A DNA stretch of 64,000 bases from an uncultured Clostridia bacterium (lineage in GTDB: Bacteria > Bacillota > Clostridia > Oscillospirales > Ruminococcaceae), in NCBI GenBank assembly GCA_947625125.1, contig CANQNF010000009.1, forward strand, positions 1-64,000, written 5' to 3'. The notes under the pieces were generated by a model, which ran no database searches, was not told the origin of the DNA, and saw only the letters and a program-made list of their open reading frames with translations. Both the position numbers and the translations under genes were made by a program. Every line of letters starts with the position of its first letter. The stretch's first letter is position 1. Below are positions 28,381-37,851 of the stretch, piece by piece.

Positions 28381-29577
28381 ATGAGAGCTTACGACCCTAT
28401 CAGCTTAAAAGAAAGGTTCCTTGACGGACTTGGCGAGCCGTACCGTTCGGCGTTTTCAGACGGCGTATACACCTTTTTACCCGGTTTTTGCGATGTGCAT
28501 GTTCATTTTCGCAAGCCGGGATTTTCATATAAAGAGACAATTATGACAGGTTCTTCTTCAGCAGCCCGCGGCGGGTTTACCGACGTATGCTGCATGCCGA
28601 ACCTCGAACCGGTCCCCGACTGCCCCGAAAATCTTAAGGTTCAGACCGATATTATCGCACGGGAAGCCGTTATCGGCGTTCATCCCTATGGCGCAATAAC
28701 GGTCGGCGAAAAGGGCGGACAGCTCTCCGACATGGCGGGAATTTCAAGCGGCGTCATAGCTTTTTCCGACGACGGCAGGGGCGTTCAGTCGGACGAGATG
28801 ATGGAAAGCGCGATGGCCGAGGCAAAAAGACTCGGCAAGATAATAGCCGCGCACTGCGAGGTAAATTCGCTTCTTAACGGCGGATACATCCACGACGGAA
28901 AGTACGCCAAGGCCCACGGCCATGCGGGAATCTGCTCGGAGAGCGAATGGCGGCAGATAGAGCGCGATATTTCCCTTGCCAAAAAAACAGGCTGCGCATA
29001 CCATGTCTGCCACATATCGACAAAAGAGAGCGTTGAATTGATACGCAATGCCAAGCGCGACGGCGTTGATATAACCTGCGAGACGGGGCCGCACTATCTT
29101 ATATTCGACGACAGCGATTTAGAGGAGCAGGGCCGCTGGAAGATGAACCCGCCGCTTAGGGACAAAACCGACCGCGAGGCCCTTGTCGGGGGGATTTTGG
29201 ACGGCACGATAGATATGATTGCCACCGACCATGCTCCCCACTCGGCTGAGGAAAAGTCAAAGGGCTTAAAGGGTTCGGCATTCGGGATAGTCGGCCTCGA
29301 AACGTCGTTCCCGGCGATGTATACGCACTTCGTAAAAACCGGGATAATCACCCTTGAGCGGCTCATTCGGCTCATGTGCGTAAACCCCCGCGAGCGGTTT
29401 AATCTCCCCGTCGGGGACGGCTTCTCGGTCTGGGAGCTTGAGAAAGAATTCACCGTGGATACAAATGAGTTTTTGTCAAAAGGGAGAGCCACCCCGTTTG
29501 AGGGGATGAAGCTTTTCGGAGTCAATTTGATGACGGTATACAACGGGAAAACCGTTTACAGAAAGGATATAAAATGA
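28381..29577 (+). CDS. pyrC: Dihydroorotase
   Basis: This 398-residue class I amidohydrolase closes carbamoyl aspartate to dihydroorotate. The metal motif DVHVHFRKPG lies near residue 38, FSDDGRGV in the middle, and DMIATDHAPHSAEEK carries the late histidines and aspartate. AAAGGA is 8 bases before ATG 28381; an in-frame TTG two codons earlier is too close to the ribosome site. It is the first gene of the pyr operon and overlaps pyrK by ATGA. Confidence 0.97.
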   Translation: MRAYDPISLKERFLDGLGEPYRSAFSDGVYTFLPGFCDVHVHFRKPGFSYKETIMTGSSSAARGGFTDVCCMPNLEPVPDCPENLKVQTDIIAREAVIGVHPYGAITVGEKGGQLSDMAGISSGVIAFSDDGRGVQSDEMMESAMAEAKRLGKIIAAHCEVNSLLNGGYIHDGKYAKAHGHAGICSESEWRQIERDISLAKKTGCAYHVCHISTKESVELIRNAKRDGVDITCETGPHYLIFDDSDLEEQGRWKMNPPLRDKTDREALVGGILDGTIDMIATDHAPHSAEEKSKGLKGSAFGIVGLETSFPAMYTHFVKTGIITLERLIRLMCVNPRERFNLPVGDGFSVWELEKEFTVDTNEFLSKGRATPFEGMKLFGVNLMTVYNGKTVYRKDIK

Positions 29578-30302
29578 CGAAACAGGGATTTTTTGAGATC
29601 GTCTCGAACGCTCCGCTGACCGAAAACGTCTTTAAGATGGAGCTTTGCGGCGACGTCTCGGCGATAACCTCGCCCGGGCAGTTTGTGAACATTAAGCTCG
29701 ACGGACTTTATCTCAGGCGGCCGATTTCGGTCTGCGACATTGACGGCGGCCGGCTGACCCTTATATATAAGGTCGTCGGCAAGGGCACCGAAGCGATGTC
29801 AAGGATGAAAAACGGCAGGCTCGACATTCTTTCCGGCCTCGGAAACGGCTACGACATGAGCCTTTCGGGAGACTCTCCGCTTCTTATAGGCGGAGGGGTC
29901 GGAGTGCCGCCGCTCTATTATCTTGCGAAAAAGCTTCGCGAAAGCGGCAAAAACGTAAGCGCGATCTTAGGCTTCAACACCCGTTCCGAGATTTTTTATG
30001 AGCAGGAATTTCTCGCCCTCGGCTGCAGCGTTACGGTGACTACCGTCGACGGCTCGTACGGCGTCAAGGGCTTTGTCACGAGCGCCCTGCCGAAAAATTA
30101 TTCCTACGTCTACACATGCGGGCCGGAGCCTATGCTCAAAGCCGTATTCAAGGGCATTTCCACCTCGGGCCAGTTCAGTTTTGAGGAGAGAATGGGCTGC
30201 GGATTCGGGGCATGCATGGGCTGCACCTGCGAAACGGTGACGGGCTATAAAAGAATATGCCGGGACGGCCCCGTTCTTAAAAAGGAGGAGATAAAATGGT
30301 GA
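29574..30302 (+). CDS. pyrK: Dihydroorotate dehydrogenase B electron transfer subunit
   Basis: PyrK passes electrons from dihydroorotate oxidation to NAD. The 242-residue protein has an FAD-binding first half (LRRPISVCDIDGGRLTLIYK), an NAD-binding segment (PLLIGGGVGVPPLYYLAKKL) and the C-terminal [2Fe-2S] cysteines in MGCGFGACMGCTCETVTGYK and RICRDGPV. It overlaps pyrC by ATGA and pyrD by 7 bases, as expected for subunits made in a fixed ratio. Confidence 0.97.
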   Translation: MTKQGFFEIVSNAPLTENVFKMELCGDVSAITSPGQFVNIKLDGLYLRRPISVCDIDGGRLTLIYKVVGKGTEAMSRMKNGRLDILSGLGNGYDMSLSGDSPLLIGGGVGVPPLYYLAKKLRESGKNVSAILGFNTRSEIFYEQEFLALGCSVTVTTVDGSYGVKGFVTSALPKNYSYVYTCGPEPMLKAVFKGISTSGQFSFEERMGCGFGACMGCTCETVTGYKRICRDGPVLKKEEIKW

Positions 30303-31207
30303 ACACCTCGGTTTCACTCTGCGGAATAGCGCTCGACAACCCGATCATCCCCGCAAGCGGCACGTTCGGCTACGGGTATGAGTTCGCAGAGCTGTATGAC
30401 ATAAATATTTTGGGAACATTTTCCTTTAAGGGCACCACGCGCGAGCCGAGGCTCGGAAATCCCACGCCGAGAATAGCCGAGACCGCTTCGGGAATGCTCA
30501 ACGCCGTGGGACTGCAAAATCCCGGGGTCGACAAGGTGATCTCGGAAGAGCTTGTGAAGATGAAAAAGGTATTTCACAAAAAGGTCATGGCGAATGTCTC
30601 GGGCTTCTCTTTGGAGGATTATGTATATACATGCAAGAGGCTTGACGCGTGCGGCGAGGTCGGCTGGCTCGAGGTAAATATCTCCTGCCCGAACGTTCAC
30701 GGCGGAGGCATGAGCTTCGGCACGTCCTGCGAATCCGCGGCCAAGGTCACGGCAGCCGTAAAAAAAGCAGTGAAAAAGCCGGTCATCATAAAGCTCTCCC
30801 CCAATGTCACCGACATCGTCTCCATTGCAAAGGCCTGCGAGGACGCGGGAGCCGACGGGATAAGCCTTATAAACACGCTTTTGGGCATGAGGATAGATTT
30901 AAAATCCCGGCGGCCGCTTCTTAAAAATACGACCGGGGGACTTTCGGGGCCTGCGGTGTTCCCGGTGGCGCTTCGGATGGTGTATCAGGTCGCGGGGGCC
31001 GTGAAGATACCCGTCGTCGGCATGGGCGGCATAGCGACGGCAGAGGACGTTTTGGAGATGATGCTTGCGGGCGCTGCGGCCGTAGAAGTCGGCGCGCAGA
31101 ACCTTGTCGACCCGATGGCATGCAAAAAAATAATCGAGGACCTGCCCAAAGTCATGGAAAAATACGGTATTAAAAATCTTAACGATATAATAGGAGGAGC
31201 GCTTTAA
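30296..31207 (+). CDS. pyrD: Dihydroorotate dehydrogenase B catalytic subunit
   Basis: The 303-residue FMN protein oxidises dihydroorotate to orotate. Typical features are IPASGTFGYGYEF near the N-terminus, LEVNISCPNVHGGG with the catalytic-loop cysteine, KLSPNVTDIVSIAKACEDAG, and the FMN phosphate segment PVVGMGGIATAEDVLEM. Pairing with PyrK marks it as the NAD-dependent class 1B enzyme of anaerobes and Gram-positives. It directly abuts pyrF. Confidence 0.97.
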   Translation: MVNTSVSLCGIALDNPIIPASGTFGYGYEFAELYDINILGTFSFKGTTREPRLGNPTPRIAETASGMLNAVGLQNPGVDKVISEELVKMKKVFHKKVMANVSGFSLEDYVYTCKRLDACGEVGWLEVNISCPNVHGGGMSFGTSCESAAKVTAAVKKAVKKPVIIKLSPNVTDIVSIAKACEDAGADGISLINTLLGMRIDLKSRRPLLKNTTGGLSGPAVFPVALRMVYQVAGAVKIPVVGMGGIATAEDVLEMMLAGAAAVEVGAQNLVDPMACKKIIEDLPKVMEKYGIKNLNDIIGGAL

Positions 31208-31906
31208 ATGGGTAAAGACGTTATTGTGGCCTGCGATTTTGCGGGCGAAAAGGAGACGCTTGAGTTTCTTTCGATGTTTACGGGCCGGAAGCCGTTTGTC
31301 AAGATAGGCATGGAGCTTTACTACTCCGTCGGGCCGTCCATCGTAGAAAAAATCAAAAATCGCGGGCATAAGATCTTTTTGGACCTTAAGCTGCACGACA
31401 TCCCGAACACCGTGAAAAAGTCGATGGCGGTTCTTTCAAAGCTCGACGTTGACATGACAAATCTTCACGCCGCCGGCGGCTCGGCAATGATGAAAGCGGC
31501 GCTTGAGGGGCTGACCAAGCCCGACGGCTCGCGGCCTATACTCATAGCCGTGACGCAGCTGACGTCCACCGACGCGGACGCATTAAAGAACGAGCTTCTG
31601 ATAAATACTCCGATGGCCGAGACGGTCATGAGATATGCCGAAAACGCCAAAAATTCAGGGCTCGACGGGGTCGTATGCTCGCCGCTTGAGGCGGGAGCGG
31701 TTCACGGAAGATGCGGTGAAAAATTTCTCACGGTAACTCCGGGAGTGAGGTTTGCGGACGGCGATATAGGAGACCAGAAGAGGGTCATGACCCCGGCTCA
31801 GGCAAAAATCGAGGGCTCTGACTTCATCGTCGTGGGCAGGCCCATCACTGCCGCAAACGACCCCGTTGAAGCGTACGAAAGATGCGTAAAAGAGTTTGTG
31901 GGATGA
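31208..31906 (+). CDS. pyrF: Orotidine 5'-phosphate decarboxylase
   Basis: PyrF makes UMP from OMP. The 232-residue barrel has the catalytic Lys/Asp array FLDLKLHDIPNTVKKSM (DxKxxDIxxT) near residue 60, VTPGVRFADGDIGDQKRVMT, and the phosphate site DFIVVGRPITAANDP. This is the ordinary type 1 group of about 230 residues. GGAGGAGC at the end of pyrD serves as ribosome site. The order pyrF before pyrE places the last two steps together. Confidence 0.97.
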   Translation: MGKDVIVACDFAGEKETLEFLSMFTGRKPFVKIGMELYYSVGPSIVEKIKNRGHKIFLDLKLHDIPNTVKKSMAVLSKLDVDMTNLHAAGGSAMMKAALEGLTKPDGSRPILIAVTQLTSTDADALKNELLINTPMAETVMRYAENAKNSGLDGVVCSPLEAGAVHGRCGEKFLTVTPGVRFADGDIGDQKRVMTPAQAKIEGSDFIVVGRPITAANDPVEAYERCVKEFVG

Positions 31907-31926
31907 TTTATTAAGGAGGTTTATAT

Positions 31927-32583
31927 ATGGAAAGCTACAAGAGAGAATTCATCAATTTTTTGGAGCAGGCGGGAGTCCTCAAGTTCGGCGATTTCACCGC
32001 GAAATCCGGCCGGAAGATCCCCTACTTCATCAACGCCGGGGATATTAAGACCGGCGCGCAGATAATGAGGCTCGGAGAGTTCTATGCAAAAGCATATAAA
32101 GAACATCTCGGGGACAAAAAAACCGTGCTGTTCGGGCCTGCATACAAGGGCATACCGATAGCGGTCTCAGCTGCCGCGGCGCTCGCCAAAGAGGGCACAG
32201 ACCTGCCGTTTTGCTTCAACCGAAAAGAGGCAAAGGACCACGGCGAGGGCGGAATTTTGGTCGGATACAAGCCACAGCCCGGGGAGGAGATCGTGATAGT
32301 CGAGGACGTAATCACCGCCGGCACCGCCATAAGAGAGAGCATGGAAATCCTCTCAAAGCTTGACGGCGCAAAGGTCGCGGCCTGCTTTATAATGGTCGAC
32401 AGGGGTGAAAAGGGCAGGACCGATAAGAGCGCCATGCAGGAAATCTACGACGAATTCGGCTTCCCGGTATACTCGGTCGTAAACGTCTACGATATAATCG
32501 AATACCTTGAAGAAAAGCCGGAAAACGCCGAGAATGTCATGAGGATAAAAAAATACCTCGAAGTGAACGGAGCAAAGCTATGA
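31927..32583 (+). CDS. pyrE: Orotate phosphoribosyltransferase
   Basis: PyrE joins orotate to PRPP. The 218-residue protein has [12 protein letters not shown] at the start and the PRPP motif [17 protein letters not shown] near residue 125, preceded by [11 protein letters not shown]. The flexible loop [13 protein letters not shown] is present. AAGGAGG lies 8 bases before ATG. It overlaps pyrB (ATGA). Confidence 0.96.
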   Translation: MESYKREFINFLEQAGVLKFGDFTAKSGRKIPYFINAGDIKTGAQIMRLGEFYAKAYKEHLGDKKTVLFGPAYKGIPIAVSAAAALAKEGTDLPFCFNRKEAKDHGEGGILVGYKPQPGEEIVIVEDVITAGTAIRESMEILSKLDGAKVAACFIMVDRGEKGRTDKSAMQEIYDEFGFPVYSVVNVYDIIEYLEEKPENAENVMRIKKYLEVNGAKL

Positions 32584-33509
32584 TAAAGCACGTTATTGAT
32601 ATTTTGGATCTTTCGGTGGATGAGATCGACGGGCTTATAAAATGCGCCGACGATATTATCGCCAACCCCGAAAAATATGCGCATAAATGCAGCGGCAAAA
32701 AGCTCGCCACGCTCTTTTTCGAGCCCTCCACAAGGACAAGGCTGAGCTTTGAGGCGGCGATGTATGAATTGGGCGGGAACGTCCTCGGTTTTTCCGAGGC
32801 ACAGTCGTCGTCGGCCGCCAAGGGCGAGAGCGTGGCCGATACCGCCAAGACGGTGAGCTGCTATGCCGATATAATCGCGATGAGACATCCCAAGGAGGGC
32901 GCTCCCATGGTTGCGGCGCAGAACGCCTCCATCCCGGTCATCAACGCAGGCGACGGCGGACACTTCCACCCGACCCAGACCCTTGCGGACCTTTTGACCA
33001 TACACCGTGAAAAGGGTAGACTTGATAATCTGACCGTAGGATTCTGCGGAGACCTTAAGTTCGGCAGGACGGTGCATTCTCTCATCGGCGCTCTGGCAAG
33101 ATACAGCGGCTTAAAGGTGGTGCTAATCTCTCCCGAGGAATTGAAGCTTCCGAGCTATGTCAAAAACGACGTCCTCAAAAAGGGCGGGATAGAATACGTC
33201 CAGACGGCAAGCCTCGAGGAGCATATGCCGGAGCTCGACATCCTCTACATGACGAGAGTCCAGCGCGAGAGGTTCTTCAACGAGGAAGATTATCTCAGAT
33301 TAAAGGACAGCTATATCCTGACCCCGGAGAAGCTGGCGGGCGCTAAGAGCGATCTTTCCATCATGCATCCGCTGCCGAGAGTAAACGAGATTTCGGTGGA
33401 AATAGACAAAGACCCGAGGGCATGCTACTTCAAGCAGGTGCTCAACGGCAAATATATAAGAATGGCCCTTATCCTGAAGCTTCTTAAGGAAGCCGGGACT
33501 ATAGATTAA
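32580..33509 (+). CDS. pyrB: Aspartate carbamoyltransferase catalytic chain
   Basis: PyrB condenses carbamoyl phosphate with aspartate, the committed step. The 309-residue chain has the carbamoyl phosphate motif [16 protein letters not shown] near residue 46, [22 protein letters not shown] and the aspartate-site HPLPRVNEI near the C-terminus. It is followed after 14 bases by pyrI, so the enzyme is probably the allosteric catalytic-regulatory dodecamer rather than the unregulated Bacillus-type trimer. Confidence 0.97.
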   Translation: MIKHVIDILDLSVDEIDGLIKCADDIIANPEKYAHKCSGKKLATLFFEPSTRTRLSFEAAMYELGGNVLGFSEAQSSSAAKGESVADTAKTVSCYADIIAMRHPKEGAPMVAAQNASIPVINAGDGGHFHPTQTLADLLTIHREKGRLDNLTVGFCGDLKFGRTVHSLIGALARYSGLKVVLISPEELKLPSYVKNDVLKKGGIEYVQTASLEEHMPELDILYMTRVQRERFFNEEDYLRLKDSYILTPEKLAGAKSDLSIMHPLPRVNEISVEIDKDPRACYFKQVLNGKYIRMALILKLLKEAGTID

Positions 33510-33523
33510 AAGGGGGAGCAGCC

Positions 33524-33949
33524 ATGAATATAGACTCGATAAAAAACGGCATTGTAATAGACCACATCCCGGCCGGGAGAGGCATGAAGCTCTATGAGCT
33601 TTTGGGGCTCGGCAGGCTCGACTGTCCGGTGGCGATAATCAAAAACGCCGCAAGCTCGCAGATGGGCAGAAAGGACATTATCAAAATAGACGCCGATATA
33701 GAGGTAAATCTTGACATAATAGGCTACGTCGCGCCTAACGTGACAATAAATATCATCAGGGGCGGAGAGCTCGTCGAGAAAAAATCGATAGGCCTGCCCG
33801 AAACCCTCGTCGACGTTATCAAGTGCAAGAACCCGAGGTGCATAACCTCCACCGAACAGGAGATAAAGCACGTCTTCAGGCTCGACGACCCCGAAAAGAG
33901 AGTGTATCGCTGCGCCTACTGCGACACGAAGGCCTCGGCGGACAGCTGA
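33524..33949 (+). CDS. pyrI: Aspartate carbamoyltransferase regulatory chain
   Basis: PyrI binds nucleotides and gives PyrB feedback control. Residues 1-95 form the allosteric domain (GIVIDHIPAGRGMKLYELLG), and the C-terminal zinc domain carries CKNPRC and CAYC (four cysteines) that contacts PyrB. The 141-residue length is slightly under the E. coli chain (153). GGGGGAGC precedes the ATG. It ends the pyr operon; 138 bases with no gene follow before the purine genes. Confidence 0.96.
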   Translation: MNIDSIKNGIVIDHIPAGRGMKLYELLGLGRLDCPVAIIKNAASSQMGRKDIIKIDADIEVNLDIIGYVAPNVTINIIRGGELVEKKSIGLPETLVDVIKCKNPRCITSTEQEIKHVFRLDDPEKRVYRCAYCDTKASADS

Positions 33950-34029
33950 GCGGCGGTTTTTGTTGTAAAACACCAATTTAACACTCTTTATGAGCAGTTT
34001 TTTTGGGGCTGCGGCGGGGGTGTTTTGGG

Positions 34030-34058
34030 TTGACTTTATCGCCGGTTGATGTTATATT
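34030..34058 (+). promoter_or_regulatory. Promoter of the pur operon
   Basis: TTGACT (34030-34035), 17 bases and TATATT (34053-34058), 30 bases before purE. The resulting leader is only about 23 bases, too short for a purine riboswitch. Confidence 0.75.
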
Positions 34059-34087
34059 TATAATGTATTTATGCAGGAGGAAAGAGC

Positions 34088-34582
34088 ATGAAAAAAGTTG
34101 CGATAATCATGGGAAGCGACAGCGATCTGCCGATCTTAAAAAAGACCGCGGCGACCCTTAAATCATTTGAAATACCCTACGAGACCCACGTCTACTCGGC
34201 CCACAGGACTCCCGAAGAGGCCAAGGCGTTCGCCCAAAGCGCAAAGAAAAACGGCTTCGGGGTAATTATATGCGCTGCCGGGATGGCGGCACATTTGGCG
34301 GGAGCGTTCGCAGCAAACACGACGCTTCCGGTCATAGGAATACCCTGCCGATCTTCAAATCTCGACGGGCTCGACGCGCTTTTGTCCACAGTGATGATGC
34401 CGTCGGGGATACCCGTGGCGACTGTGGCCATAGACGGCGGAGCAAACGCGGCACTTTTAGCGGCAGAGATCCTTGCTTTGGGGGACGACGAGCTGTCCCG
34501 CAAGCTTGATGAAAAGCGCGTTAAAGATGCCGCCGCTGTATTAAAAAAGGATTCCGAGATAGCGCTCAGGATCGAAGAATAA
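34088..34582 (+). CDS. purE: N5-carboxyaminoimidazole ribonucleotide mutase
   Basis: This 164-residue class I PurE moves the carboxylate of N5-CAIR to give CAIR. The signature [17 protein letters not shown] is at the N-terminus, followed by YSAHRTPEE and [15 protein letters not shown], then TTLPVIGIP. No purK gene, which normally makes its substrate, is next to it, so purK is elsewhere or the enzyme accepts a different route. AGGAGG lies before the ATG. It is the first purine gene. Confidence 0.96.
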   Translation: MKKVAIIMGSDSDLPILKKTAATLKSFEIPYETHVYSAHRTPEEAKAFAQSAKKNGFGVIICAAGMAAHLAGAFAANTTLPVIGIPCRSSNLDGLDALLSTVMMPSGIPVATVAIDGGANAALLAAEILALGDDELSRKLDEKRVKDAAAVLKKDSEIALRIEE

Positions 34583-34612
34583 CACGGATAATTTTTAAGG
34601 AGGACTATAATC

Positions 34613-35323
34613 ATGGAAAAAACCGCACAGCTCTACGAGGGCAAGGCAAAAAAGGTATTCGCGACCGAGGACCCGAGCCTCGTCATCGTCTCCTACAAGG
34701 ACGACGCGACGGCGCTCGACGGCCTTAAAAAGGGCACCATCGTCGGAAAGGGCGCCATCAACAACAGGATGTCGAACTATCTGATGAAGCTTTTGGAGAA
34801 AAGCGGCGTGCCGACGCATCTCGTCGAAGAACTGAACGACCGCGAGACCGTCGTAAAAAAGGTCTCCATCGTTCCGCTCGAGGTCATCATCAGAAATATC
34901 TCCGCAGGCTCCTTTGCAAAGCGCTACGGCGTCGAGGAGGGCATAGTGTTCGCAGAGCCGACCATCGAATTCTCCTATAAAAACGACGACCTCCACGACC
35001 CGCTTATAAACAGCTACCACGCCCTCGCCCTCGGGCTTGCCACCAAGGACGAGATAGAGACCATCAAAAAATACGCGTTCAAAGTCAACGAGGTCTTAAA
35101 GGAATACTTCAAGGGCCTCGGGGTCACTTTGGTCGACTTCAAACTCGAATTCGGAAAGACCCCCGACGGGACTATAGTTTTAGCGGATGAGATCTCCCCC
35201 GACACCTGCCGCTTCTGGGATTCAAAGACCAACGAAAAGCTCGACAAGGACCGCTTCCGCAGGGATATGGGCGGGGTCGAGGACGCCTACAACGAAATGA
35301 TGAGAAGAGTTTTCGGCGAATAA
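34613..35323 (+). CDS. purC: SAICAR synthase
   Basis: PurC ligates aspartate to CAIR using ATP. The 236-residue protein begins [16 protein letters not shown], has [20 protein letters not shown] in the centre and [14 protein letters not shown] and [14 protein letters not shown] near the C-terminus, all hallmarks of the bacterial enzyme. AAGGAGG lies 8 bases before ATG 34613. Length and placement after purE are typical of Clostridia. Confidence 0.97.
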   Translation: MEKTAQLYEGKAKKVFATEDPSLVIVSYKDDATALDGLKKGTIVGKGAINNRMSNYLMKLLEKSGVPTHLVEELNDRETVVKKVSIVPLEVIIRNISAGSFAKRYGVEEGIVFAEPTIEFSYKNDDLHDPLINSYHALALGLATKDEIETIKKYAFKVNEVLKEYFKGLGVTLVDFKLEFGKTPDGTIVLADEISPDTCRFWDSKTNEKLDKDRFRRDMGGVEDAYNEMMRRVFGE

Positions 35324-35343
35324 AATTTTGAAAAGAGGATTTT

Positions 35344-36792
35344 ATGGACAACCATATTCATGAGGAGTGCGGCGTCTTCGGCGTGTTCGCTCCCTCGACC
35401 TGCGACGTGGCTTCGCTCTGCTATTACGGGCTGTTCGCTTTGCAGCACCGCGGCCAGGAATCCGCAGGTATAGTAGTCAACGACGACGGCGTTTTTACAT
35501 ACCGCAAGGACACCGGCATCGTCAGCGAGATCTTCACAAGCGAAAACCTCAAAAAGCTCGGACAGGGAAACATGGCCCTCGGGCATGTCAGATACGGAAC
35601 AACCGGCGTAGGCGACCGCAGAAACGCTCAGCCGGTCGTCGTCAACCACTTAAAGGGCAACATGGCCCTTGCTCACAACGGAAATCTTGTGAATTCCTAT
35701 GAGCTTCGGACCGAGCTTGAGGAGCAGGGCTCCATCTTCCATTCTACCTCCGACACCGAGGTCATAGCGTACACCATCACCAAGGAGCGCTTGAGTGCCA
35801 AAAATATCGAGGACGCGACCGCGGCAGCCATCTCAAGGCTCGACGGCGCATATTCGCTGGTCATCATGTCCCCCTCTAAGCTTATTGCGGCAAGAGACCC
35901 CCACGGCTTCCGGCCGCTGTGCTACGGCGTGAGGGACGACGGGACCTATATAGTGGCCTCCGAGACCTGCGCCTTGGACGCCGTGAACGCCGAATTTGTA
36001 AGGGATATAGAGCCCGGCGAGGTCGTTGTCTTTACAAAGGACGGGATAAGATCTATAAAAGACCACTGCAAGACTGCCGAAAAGTCGTTTTGCGTGTTTG
36101 AGTATCTTTACATCGCCCGCCCCGACTCGGTCTGCGAGGGCTGCTCGGTACATTCGGCAAGGCTCAGGGCCGGCGAATTCTTAGCGGAGGCATACCCCAT
36201 CGACGCCGATCTCGTCGTCGGAGTGCCGGACAGCGGAACCGACGCGGCTATCGGATATTCGAGAAGATCCGGCATTCCCTATGACATAGGACTGATAAAA
36301 AATAAATATATCGGCAGGACGTTCATCGTCCCCGGACAGGGCGTAAGAGAAGAAATGGTGTCGATTAAGCTAAACGTCGTTTCTTCGGTCGTCAAGGGCA
36401 AGAGAGTTGTCCTTGTGGACGACTCCATCGTCAGGGGCACCACGAGCGCAAAGCTCGTCAAGAGACTTCGCGACGGAGGAGCCAAAGAGGTGCACATGCT
36501 GTCGTCGGCTCCGCCGTTTAAGAACCCCTGCTATTACGGGGTGGATATCGATTCCCGCGATGACCTTATAGCCTGCAAGCACACTCCCGAGGAAATTGCG
36601 AAGATAATCGGCGCGGATTCGGTCAATTTCTTAAGCGTCGAGGACGTTAAAAGAATAACCGGCGGCGACGGAAGCGGCTGCTGCTACGCATGCTTCACCG
36701 GCGAATACCCGACCAAGGAGCCCGTCAAGGCCAACAAATCGCGGTTCGAGGGTAAGATATCCGCCAATCCCAAATTTGCCAAAAAGGACTGA
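35344..36792 (+). CDS. purF: Amidophosphoribosyltransferase
   Basis: PurF is the first committed purine step, using glutamine and PRPP. The 482-residue chain has an eight-residue propeptide MDNHIHEE before the catalytic cysteine 9 (CGVFGVF), to be removed by self-processing. The glutaminase half ends near 240; the PRPP site is VVLVDDSIVRGTTSAKL. Cysteines in the second half (CSV, CCYACF) fit the oxygen-sensitive [4Fe-4S] type of Bacillus, suited to an anaerobe. AAGAGGAT precedes the ATG. Confidence 0.97.
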   Translation: MDNHIHEECGVFGVFAPSTCDVASLCYYGLFALQHRGQESAGIVVNDDGVFTYRKDTGIVSEIFTSENLKKLGQGNMALGHVRYGTTGVGDRRNAQPVVVNHLKGNMALAHNGNLVNSYELRTELEEQGSIFHSTSDTEVIAYTITKERLSAKNIEDATAAAISRLDGAYSLVIMSPSKLIAARDPHGFRPLCYGVRDDGTYIVASETCALDAVNAEFVRDIEPGEVVVFTKDGIRSIKDHCKTAEKSFCVFEYLYIARPDSVCEGCSVHSARLRAGEFLAEAYPIDADLVVGVPDSGTDAAIGYSRRSGIPYDIGLIKNKYIGRTFIVPGQGVREEMVSIKLNVVSSVVKGKRVVLVDDSIVRGTTSAKLVKRLRDGGAKEVHMLSSAPPFKNPCYYGVDIDSRDDLIACKHTPEEIAKIIGADSVNFLSVEDVKRITGGDGSGCCYACFTGEYPTKEPVKANKSRFEGKISANPKFAKKD

Positions 36793-36801
36793 TAAAGCCA
36801 A

Positions 36802-37851
36802 ATGGAAAAGAGTTTTTCTGAAAGCTACAAGAGCGCCGGCGTTGACATCACGGCCGGATACAAATCGGTCGAATTGATGAAAAATGACATCAAGCGCACC
36901 GCGACCGGCGGGGAGGTCTCCGGGATAGGCGGCTTCGGCGGCCTGTTCATGCCCGATCTTTCGGGCTATAAGCAGCCCGTGCTGGTATCGGGCACCGACG
37001 GAGTCGGCACAAAGCTCAAGCTCGCGTTTTTGATGGATAAGCATGACACCATCGGAATAGACTGCGTGGCGATGTGCGTGAACGACATAATCTGCTGCGG
37101 CGCCAAGCCCCTTGTTTTTCTTGATTATATCGCCTGCGGCAGGAATATCCCCGAAAAAATCGCGGCGATAGTCAAGGGCGTATGCGACGGCTGCGTCATG
37201 GCGGGAGCGTCCCTTATCGGCGGCGAGACTGCCGAGCATCCGGGAATGATGCCGGAGGACGAATACGACCTTGCGGGCTACTGCACCGGGGTCGTCGACA
37301 GGGACAAGATAATCGACAATACGACCATGCGCGAGGGAGACATAGTCATCGCCCTGCCGTCGTCGGGAGTTCATTCAAACGGCTTCTCGCTCGTAAGAAA
37401 GGTATTCGGCATTGATAATATCTCATATGACGAGCTGAGCGCGAAAAGGAACGACCTTGGCGGGAAATCGTTGGGAGAGGCGCTTTTAGAGCCCACGAAA
37501 ATCTATGTAAAGCCCGTGTTGGCGCTGCTTGACGAGGTAAATGTCAAGGGCATTTCCCATATCACCGGCGGTGGTTTTTATGAGAACATTCCTCGCTCGG
37601 TCCCGGACGGGCTGTGCGCTGAGATTGACAGATCCTCTCTTAAGATACCGGCGATATTCGGTCTGATACAAAAGGCCGGGGACATTCCCGAGAGGGATAT
37701 GTTCAACACCTACAACATGGGCGTGGGGATGAGCATTACAGTCGCGCCGGAGGATGAGAAAAAGGCGCTTGAAATACTCAGAAACCACGGCGAGAACGCA
37801 TACGTCATCGGAAAAATCGTCAGGGGCGAGGACAAGATAGTTATAAAATAA
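36802..37851 (+). CDS. purM: Phosphoribosylformylglycinamidine cyclo-ligase (AIR synthase)
   Basis: PurM closes FGAM to AIR with ATP. The 349-residue protein has IGGFGGLFMPDLSGYKQPVL, the glycine-rich SGTDGVGTKLKLA, DCVAMCVNDIICCGAKPLVF, and GGGFYENIPRSVP. The stop overlaps the start of purN by one base, so translation is coupled. No clear purine-rich ribosome site precedes it, in line with coupling to purF 9 bases upstream. Confidence 0.97.
   Translation: MEKSFSESYKSAGVDITAGYKSVELMKNDIKRTATGGEVSGIGGFGGLFMPDLSGYKQPVLVSGTDGVGTKLKLAFLMDKHDTIGIDCVAMCVNDIICCGAKPLVFLDYIACGRNIPEKIAAIVKGVCDGCVMAGASLIGGETAEHPGMMPEDEYDLAGYCTGVVDRDKIIDNTTMREGDIVIALPSSGVHSNGFSLVRKVFGIDNISYDELSAKRNDLGGKSLGEALLEPTKIYVKPVLALLDEVNVKGISHITGGGFYENIPRSVPDGLCAEIDRSSLKIPAIFGLIQKAGDIPERDMFNTYNMGVGMSITVAPEDEKKALEILRNHGENAYVIGKIVRGEDKIVIK

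Noticed and set aside
33950-34087. Purine riboswitch before purE
   Set aside because: The promoter at 34030-34058 leaves a leader of about 23 bases, too short for the aptamer. AAAACACC/GGTGTTTT in the gap is upstream of the start site.
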